Below, one piece after another: positions 1-9,114 of a stretch of 64,000 bases of DNA (within the stretch, counting starts at the first letter, position 1; each line of letters starts with the position of its first letter). The stretch covers positions 62,001 through 126,000 of the forward strand of contig NZ_KB899044.1 in assembly GCF_000377985.1 (NCBI RefSeq), written 5' to 3'. Position numbers and translations under genes: made by a program. The notes under the pieces were generated by a model, which worked only from the letters and a program-made list of their open reading frames with translations, was not told the DNA's origin and made no database searches. This DNA is from Sporolactobacillus vineae DSM 21990 = SL153 (GTDB taxonomy: Bacteria; Bacillota; Bacilli; Bacillales; Sporolactobacillaceae).

Positions 1-41
1 TGCAGCAGCAGTTAAGTAAATTTCGGCCCGGGGAGCGCTCG

Positions 42-743
42 TCAGGATCTGAAACGGGTTCCATGATGGCTGCCAAGATCGGTGAACGTCAGGAAAAGCC
101 AGTAACTGAGTAGAATATAGACGGCAAACAGCAGCGAATAGCCGATTGCGTACAGATTAACATGTGACGCCAGCTGTGTGAGCAGGCGGGACGGGTGAAT
201 GATATCCCAGGAGTTAAAGCGCAGAAATCGGCCGATAAACATGGCATAGCCGCTGATCAGACAGATCAGGAAGATGGCCAGATGGGCATGCTTAGTGCCC
301 AGCCGGCGCGTCAGGTGGTCGTGAATAAGTGCCATGGAGAGCAATCCCGACAAGTTGCCGAAGAGGACACCGATACCAATCTGGATCAGGCTCAGCCAGG
401 CGGCCGGATTTTCAGTCATCACAACGCGCGCTCCGGACGCAGCATCCGTAAAGAATGAAACCGCCGACAGGTGTGCAAAATCGGTAATCATATAGGGCGC
501 ATTGGGGAAGAAGAGCAGCCAGAGCATCCCCAGCGGCAGGTTATATCGCCATGAACCGGCAGACGGCGGCCGGAACTGCCAGGCGAAAACCAGCGGCAAC
601 AAGGCCAGAAAACAGTTCCAGATCATCATCAGATTGATCATCCGCTGCGTGATTACAGCGACCGGCAAACTGAAAACGAGGTACAGTACAAAAAAACAGA
701 GAACGGCGTTTTCTGTTGATCGGATGTGACGGACTGGTTTCAA
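42..743 (-). CDS. DUF1361 family membrane protein
   Basis: About 233 residues with roughly six hydrophobic helices. The family hallmark FFPNAPYMITD lies near residue 85, and RFLRFNSWD near residue 175; both are typical of DUF1361 integral membrane proteins, whose function is unknown. The open frame continues upstream to an ATG at 797, but nothing there resembles a ribosome binding site. A GGAGG at 753-757 sits nine bases before a TTG at 743, just ahead of the first membrane helix, so I prefer the TTG start. It is divergent from menF and appears monocistronic within the window. The family call is solid; the start is an inference. Confidence 0.8.
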   Translation of the reverse strand: MKPVRHIRSTENAVLCFFVLYLVFSLPVAVITQRMINLMMIWNCFLALLPLVFAWQFRPPSAGSWRYNLPLGMLWLLFFPNAPYMITDFAHLSAVSFFTDAASGARVVMTENPAAWLSLIQIGIGVLFGNLSGLLSMALIHDHLTRRLGTKHAHLAIFLICLISGYAMFIGRFLRFNSWDIIHPSRLLTQLASHVNLYAIGYSLLFAVYILLSYWLFLTFTDLGSHHGTRFRS

Positions 744-856
744 AGGCACCGACCTCCAGCTGTCCCAATGGACGCATTTAGGTTCCTGTTCCATCATACG
801 GGAAAAATCCGGAATTAGAGCGGTCCGCCGGAATGCCGTTCGGACTCACCTATGTT

Positions 857-886
857 TTGACAATAACGGAAAGAAAGCATTACCCT
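857..886 (+). promoter_or_regulatory. possible sigma-A promoter of the men cluster
   Basis: A consensus TTGACA at 857-862 is followed after 18 bases by a poor -10, TACCCT (881-886). It is the only good -35 in the 190-base gap before menF. The weak -10 makes the assignment tentative. Confidence 0.35.
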
Positions 887-932
887 TAAAAAGGCACAAT
901 TAAAGGACAAGTGGAAACTCAGGGTGATGATC

Positions 933-2339
933 ATGGATACAGAATATGAGACAACATGTCTGAAAATAAATGGTTCCGGCAGGAAAAATTCAGAAGAAAG
1001 GCTGATCAGCCTGACCATCGGAGTTGAAGAGATGGATCCGCTGATTTTTTATCAGACGGGTCAGCCATTGGCAGCAGGAAAACGTTTCTACTGGCAAAGC
1101 CCGTCGGGGGATTTAACACTTACCGGCATTGGTGCGGCGGCTGTGATTCACGCCGGATCCGGGCGGGACAGGATGCTCCGTGTCCAGAAGCAATGGTCGC
1201 AGTTAACCGAACAGGCGGTTCAGTACGGAGATGCCAGTTTGCCGGGAACCGGTCCGATTCTCTTCGGCGGTTTTTCGTTTACTCCGGGAAAAGAGACGGA
1301 TAGACTCTGGGGCCATTTTGTGAACGGACTTTTTCTTCTTCCCAGACTGATGCTGACCGTAAATCATGGGCAGACTTTCCTGTCGGTGAATGCCCTGCAT
1401 CAGCCGGGTGAGTCTTTGGAACAGCTCGTCCGCATGATGAAGCAGCAGGCTGAAGACGTGCAGCAAATGCCGTCCGGCCGGGCAGTGGAACAGAGACCGG
1501 AATTGCTGCAGGCAGATCAGCAGGCGCCGGATGAGTGGCTGACGCTCGTCAACCGGGCCGTCGCCGCGCTGAAGGCAAAACAAATGGATAAGGTGGTCCT
1601 GGCAAGAACGCTCCGGCTGCACTTTAACGGCCACCCGGATGCAGCAGCCGTTCTCCGCAGGCTGAAAGCACAGCAGGCAGGAGATTTTATCTATTGTCTG
1701 GAGGCATCGGGGGATTATTTTATCGGTGCTTCTCCTGAGCGTCTTGTCCGGAAACAGGATTCGATGATTGAATCGATGTGTCTGGCCGGATCGGCTGCGC
1801 GCGGACAGACAAAAGAAGCGGACGATTTGCTGGGAGACCGTCTTTTACATGATGCGAAAAATCGCCGCGAGCATCAGTACGTCGTGACGATGATCCGGCA
1901 AGCGCTCGGCAAGCTGTGCCGTTCGCTGACGGTTCCGGATCACCCGGTTCTGATGAAAAACCGCGACATTCAACATTTATTTACTCCAGTCAGCGGCAGA
2001 TCCGGCGACAATTTGTCCGTTCTCCATTTTGTTGAACAGCTGCATCCCACGCCGGCTCTGGGCGGTCTGCCGCGCGACCGCGCGGTACGATGGATTAGTG
2101 AAAACGAGCCGTTCAGCCGCGGGATCTATGGTGCACCGGTCGGCTGGTGCGACAGGCACGGAAATGGGGATTTCTCAGTCGGCATCCGCTCCGGACTGGT
2201 TCAGGGTCATCAGGCGGTATTATTTGCCGGGTGCGGCATTCTCGAGGCATCCGTTCCGGAACAGGAATATAAAGAAACGAAGACAAAGTTCAGGCCGATG
2301 CTGAACGGACTGGGGGTCGATACAGATGGAGCACAGTAA
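933..2339 (+). CDS. menF: isochorismate synthase MenF
   Basis: Converts chorismate to isochorismate, the first committed step of menaquinone synthesis. The C-terminal chorismate-binding domain is complete, with KVVLARTLRL, SPERLV, AGSAARG, HDAKNRREHQYVV, LHPTPALGG, FSRGIYGAPVGW and the terminal EQEYKETKTKF block carrying the acidic metal ligands. Total length is about 468 residues, close to the roughly 470 of the B. subtilis enzyme. GTG 924, ATG 927 and ATG 933 are all in frame. AGGGTG at 921-926 favours ATG 933. The last 14 bases overlap menD, so the two are translationally coupled. A salicylate-type isochorismate synthase is excluded by the men neighbours. Confidence 0.95.
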   Translation: MDTEYETTCLKINGSGRKNSEERLISLTIGVEEMDPLIFYQTGQPLAAGKRFYWQSPSGDLTLTGIGAAAVIHAGSGRDRMLRVQKQWSQLTEQAVQYGDASLPGTGPILFGGFSFTPGKETDRLWGHFVNGLFLLPRLMLTVNHGQTFLSVNALHQPGESLEQLVRMMKQQAEDVQQMPSGRAVEQRPELLQADQQAPDEWLTLVNRAVAALKAKQMDKVVLARTLRLHFNGHPDAAAVLRRLKAQQAGDFIYCLEASGDYFIGASPERLVRKQDSMIESMCLAGSAARGQTKEADDLLGDRLLHDAKNRREHQYVVTMIRQALGKLCRSLTVPDHPVLMKNRDIQHLFTPVSGRSGDNLSVLHFVEQLHPTPALGGLPRDRAVRWISENEPFSRGIYGAPVGWCDRHGNGDFSVGIRSGLVQGHQAVLFAGCGILEASVPEQEYKETKTKFRPMLNGLGVDTDGAQ

Positions 2340-4071
2340 GGTGATGACGGCTTATCTTACCGCGGTCATCGATGAACTCGTGGCCGGCGGCGTCAGAAAA
2401 GTTGTGCTCAGTCCCGGATCACGGTCAACACCCCTCGCGCTTCTGCTGGCTGCCTGTCCGGAAATACATATTTATCTCGATATTGATGAGCGTTCTGCCG
2501 GGTTTCTGGCACTCGGAATGGCCAAGGCAGAGAGGCGGCCGGTGGCGCTTGTCTGCACCTCCGGAACGGCAACGGCCAATTATTATCCGGCCGTAGTCGA
2601 AGCTTTCTATGCCCGTGTCCCGCTGATCGTGATGACCGCAGACCGCCCGCACGAATTGCTGCACGTGGGCGCACCGCAGACGATTCAGCAGGCAGGTATG
2701 TACGGGAATTATGTTAAAAGTGCATCGGAGATAGACATTCCCGAACAGGACCTAACGATGATCCGGCATGACCGGCTGATTTGCGCGCGTGCCGTCGCAC
2801 TTGCCGTTACACGGCCGTACGGGCCGGTTCATCTTAATTTTCCGCTGCGTGAGCCGCTTGTTCCGCAGATTCCGGAACCTTGGCCAGAGAACCGGTTTGA
2901 TTCAGCAGCAGTTCGTGTCACAGCGGGGGTCAGGACATTGCCCGGGACGGAGGTCGAGGTACTGGCGGCCGGCTTGAAAGGCATCAAGAAGGGCCTGATT
3001 ATTTGCGGTGAACTGGAAGCGGCCGATGCCGGTGCAGAACTGCTCCGGCTGGCGGAAAGACTGGGCTTTCCGCTGCTCGCCGATCCGCTGTCCGGCCTGC
3101 GGCGTCCAGATGCAGGTGCTACCGTGATCTGGAGCTATGACACGTTTCTCAGAGCAGAGCACACAGCAGCGTCTTTTCATCCGGAATTAATTCTGCACTT
3201 CGGTGCCGTTCCGGTGTCAAAAGGACTGAAGCTCTGGCTGAAAGGGCAGACTTGCCCGCAGTTTGTGGTCGACGGCGGCGATGGCTGGCGGGATCCGGAA
3301 GGAACAGCCCGGAAAATGATCTATTGCGATGAAGCCTGGCTTTGCCGCACGCTGGCAGACCGGCTGCCGAGACAAAATGACCGCGAATGGATCGGCCGGT
3401 GGCAGCGTGTCAGCGGCGAGACCGCGAATGCGCTTGCCGATGTGCGCCATCGGCCGCTGCTTGATGAAATGCAGGTTTTTGCCTGCCTGCAGGACTTGCT
3501 GCCGGCTGACGCGCATTTATTTGCCGGCAACAGTATGCCGATCCGTGAACTGGATACTTTTTTAACCGGAGATCATTCGTTCCCGGCGGTCTACGCAAAC
3601 CGTGGCGTGAACGGAATCGACGGGGTCGTGTCGACAGCTGTCGGTGTCAGCCTTGTAAAGAAGCACACGGTTCTTGTCATCGGTGATCTGAGTTTCTTTC
3701 ATGACATGAACGGACTGCTTGCCGCCAGGCAGCATCACGCGGATCTGACGATCATTCTGATGAATAATGACGGCGGCGGCATTTTCTCGTTCCTTCCGCA
3801 GGCTTCGGAGAAGAAATATTTTGAAGCACTGTTCGGTACACCGCATGGCCTTGATTTTGCCCATGCCGCCGCACTGTATGGCGCAGATTATTCTGAAGTC
3901 ACTGAGCTTGCCGGTTTTGAACAGGCGCTAAAGCACGCTTTTCATCGCTCCGGTCTCAAGATTATTGAGGTCCCGGTGAGCCGCAGTGAAAATGTGGCCG
4001 GACACCGCCGCCTCAGGCAACAGATCGGCGATGCTCTTGCCGGTTTTCGTGGAGATGAAACGAATGATTAA
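2326..4071 (+). CDS. menD: SEPHCHC synthase MenD
   Basis: ThDP-dependent 2-succinyl-5-enolpyruvyl-6-hydroxy-3-cyclohexene-1-carboxylate synthase, which joins isochorismate and 2-oxoglutarate. The 581-residue protein has the usual three-domain ThDP architecture: SPGSRSTPLA near residue 30 in the PYR domain, the DERSAGFLALG block near 53-64 with the catalytic-type glutamate, and GDLSFFHDMNGL followed by NNDGGGIFSFLPQ (about 450-485) in the PP domain. Its ATG lies inside the menF end, preceded by a GGGGG at 2312-2316. The stop overlaps the menH start by eight bases. Length and motifs match the family throughout. Confidence 0.97.
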   Translation: MEHSKVMTAYLTAVIDELVAGGVRKVVLSPGSRSTPLALLLAACPEIHIYLDIDERSAGFLALGMAKAERRPVALVCTSGTATANYYPAVVEAFYARVPLIVMTADRPHELLHVGAPQTIQQAGMYGNYVKSASEIDIPEQDLTMIRHDRLICARAVALAVTRPYGPVHLNFPLREPLVPQIPEPWPENRFDSAAVRVTAGVRTLPGTEVEVLAAGLKGIKKGLIICGELEAADAGAELLRLAERLGFPLLADPLSGLRRPDAGATVIWSYDTFLRAEHTAASFHPELILHFGAVPVSKGLKLWLKGQTCPQFVVDGGDGWRDPEGTARKMIYCDEAWLCRTLADRLPRQNDREWIGRWQRVSGETANALADVRHRPLLDEMQVFACLQDLLPADAHLFAGNSMPIRELDTFLTGDHSFPAVYANRGVNGIDGVVSTAVGVSLVKKHTVLVIGDLSFFHDMNGLLAARQHHADLTIILMNNDGGGIFSFLPQASEKKYFEALFGTPHGLDFAHAAALYGADYSEVTELAGFEQALKHAFHRSGLKIIEVPVSRSENVAGHRRLRQQIGDALAGFRGDETND

Positions 4072-4891
4072 AAATCTGCGCGGCGTTCCCTATCATATCG
4101 AAATCAGCGGCACAGGAAAGCCGCTGCTTCTTTTGCATGGCTTTACCGGGAGTCTTAACGCCTGGCGGTTTCTGAAATCATCAATGGAAAAGCATGTTCA
4201 GCTGATCGGGGTCGATATTATCGGACACGGCAGATCCGGCAGTCCGGCAGATCCTCAGCGGTACACCATGGAGGAAACAGCACGGGATCTCCGGGATCTG
4301 ATCGGGCAGCTTCACCTGGCCAGAACGGATGTCCTTGGCTATTCGATGGGCGGTCGGCTCGCGCTCAGCTTCGCCATGCTGCATCCGGAATGCGTCGGCC
4401 GGCTGATGCTCGAAAGTGCGTCGCCCGGGCTCCGGACCCGTCAGGAACGTGAAGATCGGCGGTTGCACGACGGGAAACTGGCAGAAAAAATCCGGATTGA
4501 AGGGATACACCCGTTTGTCGATTTCTGGGAAAATATCCCACTGTTTCAGACGCAGAAAAAGCTGCCTGCCGACAGAAGACAAAGCGTCAGAGACGGGCGG
4601 CTGGCAAATTCTGTTCAAGGTTTGGCCTGCAGTCTGAGGGGGATGGGCACCGGTTCCCAGCCGTCCTGGTGGGATCAGCTGCATCGTTTCACCCGGCCTG
4701 TGCTTCTGATTACAGGCAAGGAGGATGCAAAATTCTGCCGCATCGCCGCGGAGATGGAGAAGCAGCTGCAGTATGCGGCGTGGACGGTCATTCCGAACGC
4801 CGGGCACAATACCCATCTTGAACAGCCTGCCGAATTTATCCGGGCCGTTCATCATTTTCTCCTGGACACGAACGAACTTCCGAAGGTATGA
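4064..4891 (+). CDS. menH: SHCHC synthase MenH (alpha/beta hydrolase)
   Basis: Removes pyruvate from the MenD product to give 2-succinyl-6-hydroxy-2,4-cyclohexadiene-1-carboxylate. It is an alpha/beta hydrolase of 275 residues with LLLLHGFTGS (oxyanion loop, about 19-28), the nucleophile elbow GYSMGGRLAL near 88-97, and the C-terminal histidine in GHNTHLEQP. A longer in-frame start at 3986 would lie deep inside menD. The GGAG at 4051-4054 and the eight-base overlap with menD support ATG 4064. In B. subtilis menB and menE follow this gene; here menC follows directly. The family alone could be any hydrolase, but the context makes MenH secure. Confidence 0.92.
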   Translation: MIKNLRGVPYHIEISGTGKPLLLLHGFTGSLNAWRFLKSSMEKHVQLIGVDIIGHGRSGSPADPQRYTMEETARDLRDLIGQLHLARTDVLGYSMGGRLALSFAMLHPECVGRLMLESASPGLRTRQEREDRRLHDGKLAEKIRIEGIHPFVDFWENIPLFQTQKKLPADRRQSVRDGRLANSVQGLACSLRGMGTGSQPSWWDQLHRFTRPVLLITGKEDAKFCRIAAEMEKQLQYAAWTVIPNAGHNTHLEQPAEFIRAVHHFLLDTNELPKV

Positions 4892-4907
4892 AAGGAGTTG
4901 CCCCGTC

Positions 4908-6023
4908 ATGCAACTGGCCGGTTTCACACTGCGGTTGATTGAAGCGCCGCTTAAAGCACCGTTTATCACGCATCTCGAAACCGTCCGGAAACGGCAGGCG
5001 ATCATTATTGAAGCGACAGACCGTGACGGCCGGACGGGATTTGGCGAAGCGGATCCTTTTTCCAGTCCATGGTATGCAGGGGAGACGATTGACACGTGCT
5101 GGAAGGCGCTGCGCGATTTTCTGCTTCCGCGTGTTCTGGATCACGATCTGCATGGCGCAGCCGCACTTGACACGCTTACCCGTCCGGTCCGCGGCAACCG
5201 GACGGCCAAGGCCGGACTGAGCCAGGCAATCTGGGATTTATATGCCCGGGAAAAAGGATGCACTATCGGTAAGTTGTTCGGGGCAACACGGAAACATGTT
5301 GATGCGGGAGCGGTCATCGCCGCGGAAGGACCCGATCAGGCACTGGCAATGATCGAACAGCTTCTTCCTGCCGGCTATAAACGCTTCAAAATAAAAATCT
5401 CCCGTCACAATGACCGGAAGCTCCTCGACGCAATCCGAAGCCGATACCCGGAACTTCCGCTGATGGCCGATGCAAATTCGGCTTATACCCTCGATGATCT
5501 GGACCACTTGAAAGGGCTCGACGCCTACCGCCTGCAGATGATCGAACAGCCGCTCGGTGAAACGGATCTGGTCGATCATGCGCAGCTTCAGCGTGTCCTG
5601 GCTACGCCGGTCTGTCTTGATGAAAGCATCCGGACCAGCGACGACGCCCGGTCGGCACTCGCACTGGGCAGCTGCCGCGTGATCACTGTTAAGATGGCAC
5701 GTGTCGGCGGCTGGACCGAAGCTGTGCGGATCCATAATCTGTGCCGATCACAGAATGTCCCGGTCTGGTGCGGGGGCATGATTGAATTCGGCATCGCCAA
5801 GGCACACAATATGGCGCTCGCCGCACTCAGCAATTTCACACTGCCCGGTGACCTTTCCCCATCCTCACGATACTGGAGTGAAGATATTATCGAACCCGGG
5901 ATTATGGTCAACCATGGATCGATTAAAGTCCCGGAAGGACCGGGAATCGGTGTCTCAGTCAATCGTAAAACCCTGGATCGACTGACCATAGCGAGGATCA
6001 CACTTAATTCACAAAACGTTTGA
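4908..6023 (+). CDS. menC: o-succinylbenzoate synthase MenC
   Basis: Enolase-superfamily dehydratase that forms o-succinylbenzoate from SHCHC. The 371-residue protein shows the KIKI lysine motif near residue 163, metal ligands in MADANSAY, MIEQPL and CLDESI, and the second catalytic lysine in VKMARVGG, all in family order. AAAGGAG at 4891-4897 is ten bases from ATG 4908, which removes an in-frame extension back to 4725. It is 16 bases downstream of menH. Members of this subgroup can also act as N-acylamino acid racemases, but the operon supports the menaquinone role. The 209 bases after it hold no convincing gene. Confidence 0.93.
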   Translation: MQLAGFTLRLIEAPLKAPFITHLETVRKRQAIIIEATDRDGRTGFGEADPFSSPWYAGETIDTCWKALRDFLLPRVLDHDLHGAAALDTLTRPVRGNRTAKAGLSQAIWDLYAREKGCTIGKLFGATRKHVDAGAVIAAEGPDQALAMIEQLLPAGYKRFKIKISRHNDRKLLDAIRSRYPELPLMADANSAYTLDDLDHLKGLDAYRLQMIEQPLGETDLVDHAQLQRVLATPVCLDESIRTSDDARSALALGSCRVITVKMARVGGWTEAVRIHNLCRSQNVPVWCGGMIEFGIAKAHNMALAALSNFTLPGDLSPSSRYWSEDIIEPGIMVNHGSIKVPEGPGIGVSVNRKTLDRLTIARITLNSQNV

Positions 6024-6232
6024 GGGAGATTCCAGGGCCAAATGATTTCGGGCTGCTGTTTGCACTTGATCCGCCTTTCTATTTTCTCAGAACGGAGCGG
6101 CACATGGCTGGATTTATTGCTGTTTCGCGTGAAATCGTATACATTGTTAGAAGATGGCAAGATCCGATTGCCTGATGCCAATGACGGCAACGGATCCCAG
6201 CCTGTAAAGGCAGCACAGGAGGCGTTCAAAAG

Positions 6233-7120
6233 ATGACCTCGGTTTATCGGAACACGAAAGATGCAGAGAGAAAGTTTCTTGCAGCCTACGACCGGACCCT
6301 TCAGGCCTGGAACATTCCCTTCGATTCTGAATTTGTGATCACGTCCTTTGGGAAAACGCATATTCTTGTTGCGGGAAAGGAACATTCAGAACCTCTGTTT
6401 CTTTTTCACGGATTTGCTTTCAGTTCGGCAAGCTGGATCGACAATATCCCGGCGCTGAGCGAAATGTACCGGGTGTATGCGGTTGACTTTGTCGGCGACA
6501 TTAACCGGAGTACGGCATCCCGGCCGGTCCGGTCGAAAGAAGACTGCGCGCAATGGTTTCGTGAACTGCTCGATCATTTTGAGATCCGGCGAACGCATAT
6601 TGGCGGTCATTCCTTCGGGGGATTTGTTGCCCTTGTTCTGGCAAGCTATGCCCCGGAATCGATCAGCAAGGTGATTGCAATCAGTCCCGCCGGATCCTTC
6701 CGGCGGCAAAGTATCCGATTCTTTTACAAATGCCTGCTTGCCGGACTTTTGCCGTCGACCCGCAGACTGGACAATCTGGTCCGTTATATGACCGGGGCGG
6801 GGCAGACCGTGAACAGGCTGCTGAGTGACCAGTTTATCACAGCGATGCAAAACGCGTTGCCGCGGACCCGGCTTTTCCCTTCGCGTCTGAGCGTCAGAGA
6901 GCTGGGCCGCATTCAGCAACCGGTACTGCTCCTGATTGGCGACAGGGACATCCAGTATGCTCCGGAAAAAGCCATTAAGCGCGCCGAAAGTGCACTCCCC
7001 ATGATTGAAACACATCTGATCAGTAATACCGGTCATGGACTCCCCTTCGAACAACCCGCGAAAGTCAATCAGCTGATGCTCCGGTTCCTGAGTCGTAAAG
7101 AGGCCGAAAAGAAGGCGTGA
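6233..7120 (+). CDS. alpha/beta fold hydrolase
   Basis: A 295-residue alpha/beta hydrolase of unknown substrate. LFLFHGFAFSSASW near residue 57 forms the oxyanion loop, GGHSFGGFVAL near 123 carries the nucleophilic serine, GDRDIQYAPE supplies the acid, and the histidine lies in NTGHGLPFEQP near the C terminus. A strong AGGAGG at 6217-6222 precedes the ATG. It follows menC by about 210 bases with no clear terminator, so it may be read through from the men operon, though nothing links it to menaquinone. The N-terminal 50 residues are a helical lead typical of Bacillus YvaM-like hydrolases; I cannot assign a specific member. Confidence 0.85.
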   Translation: MTSVYRNTKDAERKFLAAYDRTLQAWNIPFDSEFVITSFGKTHILVAGKEHSEPLFLFHGFAFSSASWIDNIPALSEMYRVYAVDFVGDINRSTASRPVRSKEDCAQWFRELLDHFEIRRTHIGGHSFGGFVALVLASYAPESISKVIAISPAGSFRRQSIRFFYKCLLAGLLPSTRRLDNLVRYMTGAGQTVNRLLSDQFITAMQNALPRTRLFPSRLSVRELGRIQQPVLLLIGDRDIQYAPEKAIKRAESALPMIETHLISNTGHGLPFEQPAKVNQLMLRFLSRKEAEKKA

Positions 7121-7192
7121 ACGGCGTCTTTTCCTTGCATTTTAAAAATTCTTTGTTCTCAGAAAAAATTGTGTTGGTCCGGAGCAATTGTT

Positions 7193-7221
7193 TTGATTCT
7201 TCCAAAGAACCGGCATATAAT
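7193..7221 (+). promoter_or_regulatory. sigma-A promoter of acsA
   Basis: TTGATT (7193-7198), 17 bases, then a perfect TATAAT (7216-7221), about 60 bases ahead of the acsA start codon. This is one of the clearest promoters in the window. The predicted transcription start falls inside the adjacent cre-like palindrome. Confidence 0.8.
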
Positions 7222-7223
7222 GA

Positions 7224-7237
7224 TGTAAGCGCTTTAA
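7224..7237 (+). promoter_or_regulatory. cre site (CcpA operator) at acsA
   Basis: TGTAAGCGCTTTAA matches the catabolite-responsive element core TGNAARCGNWWWC at every position but the final C. It begins two bases after the -10 and covers the expected +1, the position at which CcpA represses. The acsA gene of B. subtilis is known to be CcpA-repressed. Confidence 0.75.
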
Positions 7238-7279
7238 TGTGAACATTCTGTGACATTTTATTCGACTGGAGGAATCTCA

Positions 7280-9001
7280 ATGCAGGAACAATTGCTGTTA
7301 CCGGCCGAACACGGAACACATGATCTGGACAATATCGAGAAGCTCAGAAAGTCCTTTCAATGGAAACAGGCGGAGAACTTTTTCAGTTGGAAAAAGACGG
7401 GGAAAATGAACCTTGCTTATGAAGCCATTGACCGGCATGCCGAGCATGGCAGAGGAGAACAGACGGCACTGTATTATTCGGACCAGGTGAGGGATGAAAC
7501 GTACACATTCAATCAATTGAAAAGACTCACCAATCAGGCGGCCAATATTTTGAAAAATGACGCCGGAGTTGAAAAGGGCGACCGGGTATTCATCTTTATG
7601 CCGCGTTCGCCCGAACTCTACATTTTGTTTCTGGGCGTGATCAAGGCCGGGGCGATTGTCGGGCCGCTGTTCGAAGCTTTTATGGAAGGAGCGGTCAGAG
7701 ACCGTCTGGAGGACAGCGGGGCAAGCGTTCTGTGCACCACGCCTGAACTGCTCTCCCGTGTTCCGTATACCGAACTCCCAAATCTGAAAAAAATCATTCT
7801 TGTCGGCGATACGGTGCAGGATGACGGCTACTTTATTGACTATCAAAAGGCCATGGATCGTGCAGAACCGACGTTCCCGATCGAATGGATGGATAAAGAT
7901 GACGGACTGATCCTGCATTATACCTCAGGTTCAACAGGGAAACCAAAAGGCGTACTTCATGTTCATTACGCGATGGTGCAGCATGCGCAGACCGGGCGAT
8001 GGGTGCTCGATCTGAAAAAAGACGACATCTATTGGTGCACGGCTGACCCCGGGTGGGTGACCGGAACTTCTTACGGCATTTTTGCCCCGTGGCTGAACGG
8101 TGCAGCCAATGTCGTCCGCGGCGGCCGTTTCAGCCCTCAGGACTGGTATGAAACGATTGAAAAATATCAGGTGACGGTCTGGTACAGCGCTCCGACCGCT
8201 TTCCGGATGCTGATGGGTGCAGGCAAAGCACTGGCGGATCAACACGATCTGTCCAGTCTGCGGCATGTACTCAGTGTCGGTGAACCGCTCAATCCGGAAG
8301 TCGTGAAGTGGGGCTGGGAAGTGTACCATAAGCGGATTCATGATACATGGTGGATGACCGAGACAGGAGCGCAGCTAATCTGCAATGTCCCGAGCATGAC
8401 GATTAAAGCGGGTTCGATGGGCAAACCGCTGCCTGGAATCACGGCGGCTATTGTCGACAATTCCGGGCATGAACTCCCGCCGAATACAATGGGAAACCTG
8501 GCGATTAAAAAAGGCTGGCCGTCGATGATGCACACGATCTGGAATAATCCGGAAAAATTTAATTCCTACTTTACGCCAAACGGCTGGTATGTATCGGGCG
8601 ATTCGGCGTACATGGACGAAGACGGCTATTTTTGGTTCCAGGGACGGGTGGATGATGTCATTATGACCAGCGGTGAACGAATCGGCCCCTTCGAAGTCGA
8701 GAGCAAGCTGGTGGAGCATCCTGCCGTGTCGGAAGCCGGGGTCATCGGTATCCCGGATCCTGTCCGCGGTGAAATCATTAAAGCTTTTATCTCATTGAGA
8801 GAGGGCTTTACCGCAACCGAAAGTCTGAAATATGAGATCCATCACTTTGTGAAAAACGGTCTGGCCGCGCATGCCGCTCCGAAAAAGATCGATTTTCTTG
8901 AAAAATTACCGAAGACACGCAGCGGCAAGATCATGCGCCGTGTACTGAAAGCCTGGGAACTGAACCTACCCACGGGAGACCTGTCGACCATGGAAGATTG
9001 A
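7280..9001 (+). CDS. acsA: acetyl-CoA synthetase AcsA
   Basis: ATP-dependent acetate-CoA ligase (AMP-forming) of 573 residues, matching the B. subtilis AcsA length of about 572. The AMP-binding P-loop [12 protein letters not shown] is near residue 214, the WWMTETG adenylate motif near 357, [18 protein letters not shown] near 443, and the C-terminal catalytic lysine in TRSGKIMRR near 549. In relatives that lysine is the acetylation site controlled by AcuA and sirtuins. GGAGG at 7268-7272 fixes the start at ATG 7280. It has its own promoter and cre site and a strong terminator. The acuABC genes that neighbour acsA in B. subtilis are absent; a sirtuin gene lies 3 kb downstream. Confidence 0.95.
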   Translation: MQEQLLLPAEHGTHDLDNIEKLRKSFQWKQAENFFSWKKTGKMNLAYEAIDRHAEHGRGEQTALYYSDQVRDETYTFNQLKRLTNQAANILKNDAGVEKGDRVFIFMPRSPELYILFLGVIKAGAIVGPLFEAFMEGAVRDRLEDSGASVLCTTPELLSRVPYTELPNLKKIILVGDTVQDDGYFIDYQKAMDRAEPTFPIEWMDKDDGLILHYTSGSTGKPKGVLHVHYAMVQHAQTGRWVLDLKKDDIYWCTADPGWVTGTSYGIFAPWLNGAANVVRGGRFSPQDWYETIEKYQVTVWYSAPTAFRMLMGAGKALADQHDLSSLRHVLSVGEPLNPEVVKWGWEVYHKRIHDTWWMTETGAQLICNVPSMTIKAGSMGKPLPGITAAIVDNSGHELPPNTMGNLAIKKGWPSMMHTIWNNPEKFNSYFTPNGWYVSGDSAYMDEDGYFWFQGRVDDVIMTSGERIGPFEVESKLVEHPAVSEAGVIGIPDPVRGEIIKAFISLREGFTATESLKYEIHHFVKNGLAAHAAPKKIDFLEKLPKTRSGKIMRRVLKAWELNLPTGDLSTMED

Positions 9002-9029
9002 CTTCTAAACTGATGAAAATGATATCCGG

Positions 9030-9055
9030 CGCCGCAGCCTGGCGGCGTCTTTTTT
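9030..9055 (+). terminator. intrinsic terminator of acsA
   Basis: A six-base-pair GC stem, CGCCGC (9030-9035) with GCGGCG (9042-9047), six-base loop, is followed by T, C and a run of seven T. It lies 30 bases after the acsA stop. Confidence 0.85.
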
Positions 9056-9084
9056 GTCTGTTCGCTGATGCGTTCGGTTATAAT
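9054..9084 (+). promoter_or_regulatory. possible promoter of the YyaL-type gene
   Basis: A perfect TATAAT at 9079-9084 lies 30 bases before the start codon. The best -35, TTGTCT (9054-9059), has a long 19-base spacer and sits in the T tract of the preceding terminator. Confidence 0.4.
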
Positions 9085-9114
9085 AAGGTCAAACAAAAAA
9101 AGGACGTATTAAAA

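Noticed and set aside
4181-5095. 304-codon open frame on the minus strand
   Set aside because: Entirely antisense to menH and menC, no ribosome binding site and no family features; a shadow caused by GC-rich codon use.
6042-6236. 64-codon plus-strand frame after menC
   Set aside because: No ribosome binding site and no family; the gap is better read as leader of the next hydrolase gene.
5588-6385. 265-codon open frame on the minus strand
   Set aside because: Covers the menC end and the following gap but has no start signal or recognisable domain.
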